A DNA stretch of 64,000 nt from Enhygromyxa salina (lineage in GTDB: Bacteria; Myxococcota_A; Polyangia; Nannocystales; Nannocystaceae): contig NZ_PVNK01000005.1 in the NCBI RefSeq assembly GCF_002994615.1, positions 62,001-126,000 on the forward strand. Direction: 5' to 3'. The translations under genes were made by a program, and so were the position numbers. Of the stretch, positions 34,852 to 44,308 are shown piece by piece; position 1 is the first letter of the stretch; each line of letters starts with the position of its first letter. The notes under the pieces were generated by a model, which saw only the letters and a list, made by a program, of their open reading frames with translations, did no database searches and was not told where the DNA came from.

Positions 34852-36114
34852 TCATTGCACCGGCGCCAGCACGCTGGGCTCAGTGTTGAGCACGGCCGTG
34901 TACTCGCCGACGACGAAGGTCGCGTCGACGAAGTGGAACGAGCCATCGAGGCCTCGGATCGCCGTGGCGTGCGTGTCGTTCCCGAATTCGGCGATCGCCG
35001 GGAGTCCGCCGTAGAGCGCCTCACCGTCGACGAGGACGGAGGCGTTGACGACGAAGCGGAGAGTCCCAGGGGCGAAGGTCACAGCCTCGCCCTCGAGAGT
35101 GCCGCTGGCGGGGCCGCCGAGGCTGATGTGGGTGTTGCGGAACTCGAAGGAGCCGGCGCTTGTGTCGACGACATCGGCCTCGAAAGCGGTCAGGGTGAAG
35201 TCCACGGACATGTCGCGGTTGAGGGTCTCACGGGTCGATACGCTGGCGTTGTGGATCGCCGCGGTGATCTGGGCGCTGGGGCCGCTGACCGTGACCGCGC
35301 CCGCGGCGATCGAACCGCCAGCCTCCTGCTCAGCCATGGAGGCCGGGATGTTGGTGGGTTCCTCGCAGGCGCCGGCCGACGGGTCGGACGCGTAGGGTTC
35401 CTCGGGATCGAGGGCGCAGCTGAGGTGGAGGGTGGCGTCCTTGATGTGGCCGAACTTGGTGGGGCTCGATGCACCGCCGCCGAGGCCGAGTTCGACGATC
35501 TCGTCGGGGTTCTCGGCCACCTGCTCCGCGCAGCGGGCGAGGTACAGGGGCGCCTCGAGCATATCGGCGTAGGCGTAGAGGTCGGCTTTGGAGATGTCGT
35601 AGGCACCCTCGAGGATGGGTTCGGGAGCCACGAGCGCGTCCGCGGAGGCGCGGATCGCTGCGATCGCAGCGTTGCAGGCGGCGAAGCCACAATCGAGCTC
35701 GCACGTCCCGACGACGCTCTCCTCGGCGGCGTCATCCGTGCAGCAAGCCGTCGGCGTGGGGATGCCGAGAGGGATCTGGTAGAGGGGGACCGACGCGCAG
35801 TCGTCCGGGGTTGGGAACTCGGGGATGTTGAGCGGGTCCTCGTAGGCGAGGCAGCTGGTGAGGGGGTTTTGTTTGCCGGCGCCGTAGACATCGGTGACGA
35901 GCCAGCCGGTACCTTCGCCCTGGCAGGTGAGCTCCGCGCCAACCTCGAACTGGTCGTGGGGGGCGCAGCCCTCGAAGCCAGGGTCCGTGCCAGCGCCGGT
36001 CTCACCGGCGATGCACTCGCCCTTGTCATCCTGAAGACAGGGGCCATCGTCGCCGCAGGCAGCCATGAAGCAGAGGATGGCGGCGGGGAGGAGGTGGTGT
36101 ACCTTGTTGGTCAT
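34852..36114 (-). CDS. Large lipoprotein, unknown function
   Basis: 420 residues from ATG 36114. Signal peptide NKVHHLLPAAILCFMAAC, then a Cys-rich N-terminal part (several CxC-like spacings, CELDCGFAAC) and a C-terminal beta-rich part (VTVSGPSAQITAAIHNASVS, FRNTHISLGG) ending in a conserved-looking barrel- or sandwich-like domain. No family recognised. Divergent from the HEXXH lipoprotein gene, with the two ATG codons overlapping in CATG; both genes sit inside a cassette that interrupts the lipoprotein-glnE pair. Confidence 0.8.
   Translation of the reverse strand: MTNKVHHLLPAAILCFMAACGDDGPCLQDDKGECIAGETGAGTDPGFEGCAPHDQFEVGAELTCQGEGTGWLVTDVYGAGKQNPLTSCLAYEDPLNIPEFPTPDDCASVPLYQIPLGIPTPTACCTDDAAEESVVGTCELDCGFAACNAAIAAIRASADALVAPEPILEGAYDISKADLYAYADMLEAPLYLARCAEQVAENPDEIVELGLGGGASSPTKFGHIKDATLHLSCALDPEEPYASDPSAGACEEPTNIPASMAEQEAGGSIAAGAVTVSGPSAQITAAIHNASVSTRETLNRDMSVDFTLTAFEADVVDTSAGSFEFRNTHISLGGPASGTLEGEAVTFAPGTLRFVVNASVLVDGEALYGGLPAIAEFGNDTHATAIRGLDGSFHFVDATFVVGEYTAVLNTEPSVLAPVQ
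36100..36105 (+). promoter_or_regulatory. -10-like TACCTT seven bases before the ATG
   Basis: TACCTT, seven bases, then ATG 36113. It lies inside the signal-peptide codons of the divergent lipoprotein gene. Confidence 0.35.
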
Positions 36115-37267
36115 GTCCGCCCCGCACTGCATCCAGCGTGCCAGCTTCATGGTGCTGGCGGGTGCGATGACGGTTGGCGCTTGTGCAGAGGACATCGAGT
36201 ATCGCCCGCCCATGTGTTCGGACCGTGAACCGGAGGTCGATCTCCCCGATCTTCCGCTGGTTGACTCGACGGAAAACCTCGAGATTCACGCTGACGAGGG
36301 TCTCCTCCTGTGCGCAGGGACCATCGAGCTGTACGAGACCACCTACCGACACAACAACGCCGTGCTGGGTCTCGAAGATCCCCATGATGTGCGCTTGTTC
36401 TACACCAACTCCGTCGCAGAGTACTGCCCGGAGAACGCGAGCGCCTGCAACCTACGAGACGGCACTGCGATCGCGGGCCCTGGGTGGGTGTTTCATGAAC
36501 TTGGTCACGCCTCGAACTGCGAGTGGCGCGTGTCGAGTGCCCCGGCTCTCAATGAAGGCTTGGCGACGAGCTTCGAGCCTGTGGCGCAAGACCACATGAC
36601 TGACCCTCGAGAGTTCATCACGGCCGAGAGTCCCTTTGACGTCCACTACGAGTCAGCCGCCCACTTTGTCCGCTGGCTCATCGAAGAGCGGGGCCTAGAG
36701 CCCTTTCGAGAGCTGTTCTTGCTCGCCCCCCACAGCGGCGGTGATGGGGTGCTCGAAGCCATCGAAGACGTCTACGGCCAGGACGCCGACGCGCTGTTCG
36801 ACGAGTATCTGGAGGCTGCGCCGTACCTCTGGGTCCCCTACCGGCAATGCACGGACCTCGAGGTTCTCGAGCCCAACGGCGACACCTGGGAGTTCAACTC
36901 GATCTTCGATTGCTCGGATCCTGCGACCCTCGGTCCCTATGAACGGCAGGAGAACATCAACTGGGACCAGCTCGCCAAGACGGCGATGTACCAGAGCTTC
37001 CTGATCGAGATCGAGACTCCTGGGGTCTATCGATTCGAGAGGGACGAGCCCGAGACGTCGATCGAGATTGAGCGATGCGTGGACCAGGTTTCGCTGTCAA
37101 AGCAAGAAGCTGAGGAGCAGTGGATCGACACCGGTCTGTTCCCGACCTTGCAGGGCACGACGGACATCGAGCTGCCTGCAGGGACCTACCGTGTGGACGT
37201 TCGCCGGGAGTACACCAAACCCCACCCGGTGTGGGTACGCATCTCACCCAACCCGGACGGAAACTGA
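36113..37267 (+). CDS. HEXXH (gluzincin-like) lipoprotein metalloprotease
   Basis: 384 residues from ATG 36113. Signal peptide with lipobox TVGAC, mature protein with zinc motif HELGH at 36494-36508 and the Glu ligand in NEGLATSF about 22 residues on, plus flanking Cys pairs. A C-terminal beta-sandwich (FLIEIETPGVYRFER, GTYRVDVRREYTK) resembles pre-peptidase C-terminal domains. Probably an anchored outer-surface protease. Related in architecture to the chimeric protein at 24924-26288. Ends three bases before glnE; it arrived together with the divergent lipoprotein gene. Confidence 0.82.
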   Translation: MSAPHCIQRASFMVLAGAMTVGACAEDIEYRPPMCSDREPEVDLPDLPLVDSTENLEIHADEGLLLCAGTIELYETTYRHNNAVLGLEDPHDVRLFYTNSVAEYCPENASACNLRDGTAIAGPGWVFHELGHASNCEWRVSSAPALNEGLATSFEPVAQDHMTDPREFITAESPFDVHYESAAHFVRWLIEERGLEPFRELFLLAPHSGGDGVLEAIEDVYGQDADALFDEYLEAAPYLWVPYRQCTDLEVLEPNGDTWEFNSIFDCSDPATLGPYERQENINWDQLAKTAMYQSFLIEIETPGVYRFERDEPETSIEIERCVDQVSLSKQEAEEQWIDTGLFPTLQGTTDIELPAGTYRVDVRREYTKPHPVWVRISPNPDGN

Positions 37268-37270
37268 CGC

Positions 37271-40200
37271 GTGGTGTCGACCAGGCGCGACGATCTCGAC
37301 GCAGCCCTCGAGCGGCTGCACGACCTCGACCCGGCCGAGCGCCGGACCTTCGTGGCCGGCCTCGATCCGCGCTGGCGGGCCCCGCTCGATCATCTGCTCG
37401 CGGGCCCCGATCCGGACGGCGCCCTCCAGCAGGCCCTGTCCCTGCCCTCGGCCCACCGCCGCGAGTCGCCGAGCCTCACGAGCGTCGACCTGCTTCACCA
37501 GGGCAGCTACCCGGCCCGGCTGATGAGACTGCTCGAGCCCGAGCTCGTCCGCGAGCTGCTGGCCGACGAGCCCGTCCGGGAGCCGCCGCTGAGCGAGCAG
37601 CTCGAGGCCGCGCTCGCCAAGCACGATCTCGCCGAGGCGATCGCCCGGGTCAGAACGCGCAGCTACCTCGTGCTCGCGCGGCGCGAGCTCGAGCACGCGC
37701 CGCTCGAGGAGGTCGGCGCGGCGCTCTCGGACATCGCCTCGGCGTGCATCGAGGCGGCCATGCGCGGGGTCGACGAGCGCCTACTCGAGCAGGTCTGCGT
37801 GTTCGGCATGGGCAAGCTCGGCGGCCGCGAGCTCAACTTCCTCAGCGACATCGACCTCGTCTTCGTCCACACCGACGAGGCCGCGTCCGACGACGACGAC
37901 GGCCGCGCCCACCGGCTCCGGACCGAGCTCCACAATCGCCTCCGCCGGGTCCTGCGCCTGGTCGAGGGCAGCGGGGTCTGGCGCCCGCTGTTTCACGTCG
38001 ATCTGCGCCTGCGCCCCTTCGGCTCCCGCGGGCCCCTGTCGATCTCGCTGTCGGCGCTCGAGCGCTACTACGAGCGTCACGGTCGCAGCTGGGAGCGGCA
38101 GGCCTGGCTCCGCGCGCGGCCGGTCGCGGGCAACCTCGAGCTCGGCGCCGCGGTCCTCGACCGCCTCAACCCCTTCGTCTGGCGGCGCAGCCTCGGGCCC
38201 GAGGTCTTCGACGAGATCACGGCGATGATGAAGCGCGCCCGGGCCCAGGCCCACGAGAGCATCGGCAGCGCGAACGTCGATCTCAAGCACGACGCGGGCG
38301 GGATCCGGGAGATCGAGTTCTTCGTCCAGAGCCTCCAGCTGCTCAACGGCGGCCGCGATCCCAGCCTGCGCACGCGCTCGACCCTGGGCGCCTGCGACCG
38401 CCTGGCCGCGGCCGGGCTGCTCAGTGATCGGGAGCACGAGATCCTCGCCCGCGCCTATCGAGTCCTGCGTCGGATCGAGCACCGCGTCCAGCTCAGCGAG
38501 GGCCAGCAGACCCACCGCGTGCCCGGGCCCGAGCCCGCCCGCGAGCTCCTCGCCCGCCGGCTCGCGGTCGGAGCCCCGCCGACCTGGCTCGTCGGCGCCG
38601 AGCGCCAGCTCCCGGCCAGCCGCGCGCCCGCCCCCCCGCAGACCCTCGTCAGCTTCGACGCGGCCCTGACCGAGCTGCGCGGGCAGGTCCAGGCGATCAC
38701 CCGCACGCTGACCGGTGAGTCCGAGCTCGCGGGGCCCGAGGCGGCCGCCCGCGAGGTCGCCCAGGCGGTGGTCCTCGACTCGGGCTCGTCGCCGCGCTCG
38801 CGCCTCGACGCCCTCGCTACCCTCGGGCTCTGGCCCGAGGCGGCCGAAGAGGTCTCGGCCTTGCTCGATCACCTGCTCTCGCGTCCCCAGGGCGCGCTGT
38901 CGAGCTCCGGGGCCGCGCTCGCGGGCGGCCAGCGCCTGCTGCTCGCGTGCCTCGACAGCGCCGACCCCGTCGAGGCCGTCCGCCGCCTCGTCGAGTTCTC
39001 GGCCTCGCGCCCGGCTCACCTCGGCGTGTGGCGGGTGATGGCCGAGCCCGAGCAAGAGGCGCTCGTGCGCCAGGTCGCCGATCTCTTCGGCACCAGCGAG
39101 CCGCTCAGCCGGGGCTTGATCGGCTTTGGCGGCAACGCCGGCCCGGCCCGCGACGGCGGGCTCTCGCTCCTGCTCGAGGCCAGCGCGAGCGAGCTCCCGA
39201 GCGCCGACGAGCTCCGCGAGCGCTTCGCGAGCCTGTCGCGGGGTGACGACGGCCCGCTCGGGCCGGACACGCCCCTCGACTACCGCCTGATGCTGTTCAA
39301 GCACCGCGAGCTGGTTCGGATCGGCATCTACGATCTCGGCCGTCGGCCCGACCCCCTCGCGGTCGGCCGCTGCCTGTCAGATCTCGGCGATCTCGTCGTC
39401 CGCGAGCTGCTCGCCGACATCGCCCGCGAGCAGCGCGAGGACTCGGGGTTCACGCTCGCGGTCCTGACCCTCGGCAAATTCGGCATGCAGGCGATGGACT
39501 ACGGCTCGGATCTCGACTTGATGTTCGTGTTCGAGCCCGAGGCCACGGTCTCGCCGACGGTGGCGCGCGAGTCTGCCCAGCGAGCCAGCCGGCGGCTGAT
39601 CGCGCGGCTCGAAGATCGCGCCCGCGGCCTCCGGCTCTACGAGGTCGACATGCGCCTGCGGCCCTCGGGTCGCCAGGGTCTGCTGGTCTCGTCGCTGAGC
39701 GGGTTTCGCCGCTATCACAGCCGAGCGCTCGAGGTCTGGGAGCGGCTCGCGCTCGTGCGCCTGCGGGCCGTCGCCGAGCAGCGCTTCGAGCCCAACGCCC
39801 CGCCCGCCCAGGCCGAGCCCGCAGACAGCGGCGTCGCGGCACCGGGTCCTCTCGCGGCTCAGATCGTCGACGAGATCGTTCCAGGCTCGGTCTGGGCCGC
39901 CGACGATCCCACCCACATCCGCGCGCAAACCCGGCGGCTCAAGCAGCGGATCGAGAGCGAGCTCGCGCGTGAGACACGCGAGCAGTGGAACATCAAGACC
40001 GGTGCCGGCGGGTGCCTCGAGCTCGAGCTGCTGGTCGCGGCGCTGCAGCTGGAGCACGATGTCCGCGCACGCGAGATCCCCGTCGCGCTCGAGCGTCTCG
40101 CCGCGCTCGGCGTCCTCGAGCCGGGCGAGGCCACCGCGCTCGACGAAGCTTACCGCTTTGAGCGGCGGCTGCTCAATCGGCTTCGCATGTCACGGGGCAG

Positions 40201-40393
40201 CGGGCGCGGCAGCGGGCTACGCGAGGCCGATCGCGTGACCGTGAATTCTCCCCGCCTGACCGCCCTTGCGCGTAGGATGGGCCTCGCGGATCGTGACGCC
40301 CTGGTCTCGACGCTCGAGCGCGAACGCGCGACCATCCGGGCCGCCTTCGATCGCCACCTGCCCCTCGACCACACCCATGCCGGAGATCACTGA
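37271..40393 (+). CDS. glnE: Bifunctional glutamine synthetase adenylyltransferase/adenylyl-removing enzyme
   Basis: 1040 residues from GTG 37271 (family size about 950-1000). Adenylylates and deadenylylates glutamine synthetase in response to PII. Two nucleotidyltransferase domains, each with its metal motif: GMGKLGGRELNFLSDIDLVF near residue 180 and TLGKFGMQAMDYGSDLDLMF near residue 735; helical linkers between and after. The first ~150 bases are duplicated upstream at 34735-34849, so the present start lies just after an inserted cassette and the original promoter (near 34.7 kb) has been separated from it. Confidence 0.93.
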   Translation: MVSTRRDDLDAALERLHDLDPAERRTFVAGLDPRWRAPLDHLLAGPDPDGALQQALSLPSAHRRESPSLTSVDLLHQGSYPARLMRLLEPELVRELLADEPVREPPLSEQLEAALAKHDLAEAIARVRTRSYLVLARRELEHAPLEEVGAALSDIASACIEAAMRGVDERLLEQVCVFGMGKLGGRELNFLSDIDLVFVHTDEAASDDDDGRAHRLRTELHNRLRRVLRLVEGSGVWRPLFHVDLRLRPFGSRGPLSISLSALERYYERHGRSWERQAWLRARPVAGNLELGAAVLDRLNPFVWRRSLGPEVFDEITAMMKRARAQAHESIGSANVDLKHDAGGIREIEFFVQSLQLLNGGRDPSLRTRSTLGACDRLAAAGLLSDREHEILARAYRVLRRIEHRVQLSEGQQTHRVPGPEPARELLARRLAVGAPPTWLVGAERQLPASRAPAPPQTLVSFDAALTELRGQVQAITRTLTGESELAGPEAAAREVAQAVVLDSGSSPRSRLDALATLGLWPEAAEEVSALLDHLLSRPQGALSSSGAALAGGQRLLLACLDSADPVEAVRRLVEFSASRPAHLGVWRVMAEPEQEALVRQVADLFGTSEPLSRGLIGFGGNAGPARDGGLSLLLEASASELPSADELRERFASLSRGDDGPLGPDTPLDYRLMLFKHRELVRIGIYDLGRRPDPLAVGRCLSDLGDLVVRELLADIAREQREDSGFTLAVLTLGKFGMQAMDYGSDLDLMFVFEPEATVSPTVARESAQRASRRLIARLEDRARGLRLYEVDMRLRPSGRQGLLVSSLSGFRRYHSRALEVWERLALVRLRAVAEQRFEPNAPPAQAEPADSGVAAPGPLAAQIVDEIVPGSVWAADDPTHIRAQTRRLKQRIESELARETREQWNIKTGAGGCLELELLVAALQLEHDVRAREIPVALERLAALGVLEPGEATALDEAYRFERRLLNRLRMSRGSGRGSGLREADRVTVNSPRLTALARRMGLADRDALVSTLERERATIRAAFDRHLPLDHTHAGDH

Positions 40394-42659
40394 AACCACG
40401 CTCGGCTTCTCGCTGAAGGGGACGCTGCGGCGCAGCCCGTTCCCGAAGATCGTCCGACAGCTCGCGCGCACCAAGAGCACCGGGAGCTTGTACTTGCTCC
40501 ATGGCAAGACCAAGAAGGTCGTGTTCTTCAGCCGCGGTGAGCCGATCTCGGTCCGATCCAACGTCACCGCCGAGTGCCTCGGACAGGTCCTCGCGCGCGA
40601 GGGCCTGATCACCCAGGCCCAGTGCGACCAGACCCTCGAGTCGATCCGCCGAACCGGCAAGAAGCAGGGCGAGCTGCTGATCGAGATGGGCATCCTCAGC
40701 GAGGGCAACCTCCGCTACGGCCTCGAGGCCCAGCTCCGGCACAAGCTCTACGACATCTTCAGCTGGGACGACGGCCGCTACCAGTACAAGCCCGACGTCG
40801 AGGGCGACGACCACGGCCTGCGCTTCTCCAACCACGCCCAGGGCCTGATCCTCAACGCGCTGCTCGAGACCACCGAAGAGGTCCACGCCGAGCGCTCGCT
40901 CGAGCCCTATCACGAGCGCTTCCCGGTCATCGATCCCAAGCGAGAGGTCCACGTCGAGGTCACGCCGGAAGAGGACTACTTCCTGACCTGCCTCGACGGC
41001 AGCGAGAGCATCCTCGAGCTCCTGACCACGCCCAGCGACCCGGTCGTGCCTTCGGCGGCGCTGCTGCTCTACGCCTCGATCCAAGCGGGCATCACCAAGC
41101 TGGCCAAGTCGCGCCGACAAGCGCGAGAGCGCCCGGCCAAGCCCAGCGACGGCCGCGTGCTGCCCGAGCGCGAGCTCATCCCCGACTACGAGGCCCAGCT
41201 CACGATCACGGCCTACGAAGACACGCCGCTGCCCGGCCAGCTGCCCAAGCCCGACACCGAGCACCTCGACAACGACGACGAGTTCGCCGTCGACGCGCCC
41301 CAGCTCCACGTCAGCCCGCGCGAGGTCTCGTCCGCGTTGATCGCCGCCGAGCGCGACACGCCCGACGAGACCTTCGACGAAGATCTCGATCTCGGGGTCG
41401 ACGACGACGACGACGACGACCTCGCCGCCAAGCTCGACGACGACGTTGACGACGACGACGACGACGCCGCCGACGCCGAGGTCGGCCAGCCGCTGGTCGC
41501 CGACCCCGCAGAGTCCGGCGTGTTCGAGCGCGTGCTGCTCGACGACGACGACGACAAGCCCTTCGAGTACGGCGAAGCGTCCGACAGCGACGACGCGCCC
41601 GGATCCGCGGCAGACGAGCCCCCGCCGATCGAGGCCGAGCCGTCCGAGCCCGCCGCGATCGAGCCCGCCGCGATCGAGCCCGCCGCGCTCGAGCCCGCCG
41701 CGATCGAGCCCGCCGCGATCGAGCCCGAGCCCGAGCCCGAGGCTGATCTCGAAGAGATCGAGGAGATCGAGGAGATCGAGGAGATCGAAGAGCTCGAGGA
41801 GATCGACTCCGAAGACGACCTCGCCCTCGGCCAAGGGGCGCCAGCGCCCGAAGTCGCCGAGCCCGTCGCGGCTGGCGCAGACGAGCTCGCGGCGCTCGCT
41901 GCCGGGCTCGAGCCCGATGACGACCTCGCCCTCGGCGACGACCTCGCCCTCGGCGACGATCTCGCCCTCGGCGACGACCTCGCCCTCGGCGACGACCTCG
42001 CCCTCGACGGCGACCTCGCCCTCGACGGCGACCTCGCCCTCGACGGCGACCTCGCCAGCGGTGGCGAGCTCGCCAGCGGTGACGAGCTCGACGACATCGA
42101 CCTCAGCGCCAGCACCGAAGCGCTCGACGCTGCGCCCGACGCCTCGGGTGCGCTCGTCGCTCTCGACGAGCTCGACGACATCGATCTCGGCGGTGAGCTC
42201 AACCTCGACGACGACGACCCGCTCGCCGCCGATGGCGGGACCCTGATCGATCCCGACAGCTACGATCCCGACGCGACGGCCGAGGCCGACCCCGAGACCC
42301 TCGGCGCGCTGCAGTTCTCCGACGGAGAGTTCGCGATCGCCGAGGGCCGCTGGGATCAGGCCATCACCCACTTCGAGGCGGCCTACGAGCACGGCATCGA
42401 CCTCGCCGAGCTCCACACCTACGTCGCGTGGGCGCGCTTCCAGGCCAGCGGGGGCAGCCCCGAGATGGCCGCGCACGCCCTCGAGCTCCTCGCCTACGCC
42501 GAGGAGATGAACGCCAACCTCGCCATGGTCTACGCCTACCGCAGCGCCGTGATGCTGGCTCAGGATGACCGCGCCGGGGCTCAGGACGCCGCCCAGCACG
42601 CCCTCGACATCGATCCCTACGACGAGCTCGCGATCGACGTCATGGACAAGCTCGTCTGA
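40377..42659 (+). CDS. PATAN/DUF4388 protein with acidic repeats and TPR tail
   Basis: 760 residues from ATG 40377, overlapping the glnE end by 17 bases. N-terminal DUF4388/PATAN domain (SLYLLHGKTKKVVFFSRGEP), a second region with LGQVLAREGLITQAQ-type helices common in myxobacterial signalling proteins, then a long acidic stretch (about residues 300-640) with runs of Asp, AAIEP repeats and DDLALG repeats, and finally two or three TPR-like helices (FAIAEGRWDQAITHFEAAYE). Likely a cytoplasmic scaffold or regulator. Overlap with glnE suggests coupled expression. Confidence 0.85.
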   Translation: MPEITETTLGFSLKGTLRRSPFPKIVRQLARTKSTGSLYLLHGKTKKVVFFSRGEPISVRSNVTAECLGQVLAREGLITQAQCDQTLESIRRTGKKQGELLIEMGILSEGNLRYGLEAQLRHKLYDIFSWDDGRYQYKPDVEGDDHGLRFSNHAQGLILNALLETTEEVHAERSLEPYHERFPVIDPKREVHVEVTPEEDYFLTCLDGSESILELLTTPSDPVVPSAALLLYASIQAGITKLAKSRRQARERPAKPSDGRVLPERELIPDYEAQLTITAYEDTPLPGQLPKPDTEHLDNDDEFAVDAPQLHVSPREVSSALIAAERDTPDETFDEDLDLGVDDDDDDDLAAKLDDDVDDDDDDAADAEVGQPLVADPAESGVFERVLLDDDDDKPFEYGEASDSDDAPGSAADEPPPIEAEPSEPAAIEPAAIEPAALEPAAIEPAAIEPEPEPEADLEEIEEIEEIEEIEELEEIDSEDDLALGQGAPAPEVAEPVAAGADELAALAAGLEPDDDLALGDDLALGDDLALGDDLALGDDLALDGDLALDGDLALDGDLASGGELASGDELDDIDLSASTEALDAAPDASGALVALDELDDIDLGGELNLDDDDPLAADGGTLIDPDSYDPDATAEADPETLGALQFSDGEFAIAEGRWDQAITHFEAAYEHGIDLAELHTYVAWARFQASGGSPEMAAHALELLAYAEEMNANLAMVYAYRSAVMLAQDDRAGAQDAAQHALDIDPYDELAIDVMDKLV
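41620..42075 (+). repeat. Coding repeats in the PATAN protein
   Basis: AAIEP units (about 41645-41730), an EEIEEIEE stretch (41745-41800) and GDDLAL/DGDLAL units of 18 bases (about 41915-42055). Near-identical at DNA level, so recently amplified. Confidence 0.8.
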
Positions 42660-42665
42660 GTCGAG

Positions 42666-43508
42666 TCAGCCCGGGTCCGGGTCGGTCCACGCGAGCTCCA
42701 GGACCCGGTGGCAGCCGCGGAGCCTGACACCGTCCTCGTGAAGCTCGACGTCGACCTCGTCCGAGACCATGCCGATCGGCCTGACTTGGGTCAGCGTCAG
42801 CTCGAGCTCGGCGGTCGAGATGTCGATGATCAAGTCGGTCCGCGTGGAGCTCGACACCTCGCAGCCGCCGAACGCCACTTCGCTGCCGTACGCGTAGGTC
42901 TCGCCGAACTCCCCCAAGTCGCCGTGGAAGTCGTAGCTCACGTGGTGACCGTCGGTCACGGTCGTGCGCACGTGCATGAGCTCGCCCACGACCTCGACAT
43001 CGAGCGAGGCCGGCTCGCGGCACTCGTCGGACCCGCCGCCCGCGACCGCGACCGCGAGCAGCTCGTCGCGCTCGGGGATCAGCACGCCGATCCCGATCTT
43101 GCCCGCGGCGCTGGTGCGGATGACCCGGGGCTGCTCGAGCTCACAGCGCGGGTCGCCACAGATCTGCTCACGCGCCTCGTCCTCGCTGTGCGGGATCGGC
43201 CCGGAGCCAAAGCCCGGCTGGCCCCGCGACGCGACCAGGTTCCACGCCCGGAGAAAGCTCGCGCTCGGCTCGAGGCTGCGACCGCGGGTGTCGATCGACA
43301 CCTTGCACCACTCGTCGTGCTCGGTCTCGAAGTAGGCCCCGGCGTCGGACGGGGCGCTCGCCGGCGACATGCCGAGGCCGCTCGGCTCGGCGCGCTCGTC
43401 GATCGCTGGGCCTGAACCCGACGACGGCGGAAGCGACCCCGACGTCGCCCCCGCGCACGCGGACAGCCCCAGCGCGCTCAGGCAGCGAGTCAGCGTACGG
43501 CGATCCAT
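42666..43508 (-). CDS. Secreted lipoprotein, unknown function
   Basis: 280 residues from ATG 43508 (GTG 43514 also in frame). Signal peptide with lipobox near LGLSAC, Ser/Gly/Pro linker, then a beta-rich domain with several Cys residues (EWCKVSI, ICGDPRCELEQ, GGCEVSSS, RGCHRVLEL). The tail runs VRPIGMVSDEVDVELHEDGVRLRGC. Converges on the PATAN gene with only six bases between stops. No family recognised. Confidence 0.8.
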   Translation of the reverse strand: MDRRTLTRCLSALGLSACAGATSGSLPPSSGSGPAIDERAEPSGLGMSPASAPSDAGAYFETEHDEWCKVSIDTRGRSLEPSASFLRAWNLVASRGQPGFGSGPIPHSEDEAREQICGDPRCELEQPRVIRTSAAGKIGIGVLIPERDELLAVAVAGGGSDECREPASLDVEVVGELMHVRTTVTDGHHVSYDFHGDLGEFGETYAYGSEVAFGGCEVSSSTRTDLIIDISTAELELTLTQVRPIGMVSDEVDVELHEDGVRLRGCHRVLELAWTDPDPG

Positions 43509-43543
43509 CGTCACATCGTCAGCGCGGGAGCATGCGCCAGGGG

Positions 43544-44239
43544 TCAGCGTGGCAGGTCAGGCGCGAGCTTGACCAGGGCGTCCGCGAGGACCGCCCGCGC
43601 GCCACGCTCGACGATCTCGCCGTGGGCCATGATCAGGCGCTCGAAGTCCCACTCGAAGATCCGCTCGAGGCTGCGGCGGGCCGCGCTGCGATCGCGGATC
43701 AGCGCCCGGATCAGCGGGGTCTGAGCGCAGCGCTGCCAGGCCCCGCTCGCGCGCAGGTACCAGCGCGAGGCCCGTGAGCGGCTGTGATGAATGTTGAACA
43801 CGAGGTCGCACACGATCAGCGTCTTGCTGCGACGGTGAAACACCACGACCTCGCTGGCCAGGGGCAAGCCCGCGAACAGCCGGGTGTCGAGGGTGTCGGC
43901 CAGCGCGGCCGGCGTCGCGTCACCGAGGACCTCGTCGAAGATCAGATCGCGGCGCTTGTCGGGCAGCCCCGGCGCGCCCCACAGCTTCGCGTCGGGCCAG
44001 CGCCGCTCGGCCCCGAGCAGATAGAGGTGATGAAAGCGGCTGGGCGCGAGCAGCTGCGTGACCGGACCGAGGGCGTCGAGCTCATCCGCGAGCGCGTCGT
44101 CGATGTCGATCGGCGAGTGCAGGATCAGCGATCCATCGGGCCGACGGATCACGGTCATGCGCGTGGCCAGCGGCATGCCAGCCACCGCGATCTCGGCCTC
44201 GGCCGTCCACAGATCTTCGGCGATCTCGCGCAGCGCCAT
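43544..44239 (-). CDS. DUF4336 protein (metallo-beta-lactamase-like)
   Basis: 231 residues from ATG 44239, chosen because a GAGGAG Shine-Dalgarno lies just upstream; ATG 44251 is the alternative. Matches the DUF4336 pattern: short N-terminal strands, HSPIDIDDALADELDALGPVTQLLAPSRFHHLYLLGAERRWPDAKLWGAPGL, RRDLIFDEVLGD, SEVVVFHRRSKTLIVCDLVFN. The family is a diverged metallo-beta-lactamase fold with some of the His ligands; the function is unknown. Divergent from the SDR gene. Confidence 0.85.
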   Translation of the reverse strand: MALREIAEDLWTAEAEIAVAGMPLATRMTVIRRPDGSLILHSPIDIDDALADELDALGPVTQLLAPSRFHHLYLLGAERRWPDAKLWGAPGLPDKRRDLIFDEVLGDATPAALADTLDTRLFAGLPLASEVVVFHRRSKTLIVCDLVFNIHHSRSRASRWYLRASGAWQRCAQTPLIRALIRDRSAARRSLERIFEWDFERLIMAHGEIVERGARAVLADALVKLAPDLPR

Positions 44240-44308
44240 GGTTCTCCTCATCGTCTCCTGGCCGGACTATTGCGCGTCCAGCTCAGACGCGCCACCATCC
44301 GCGCCCAC

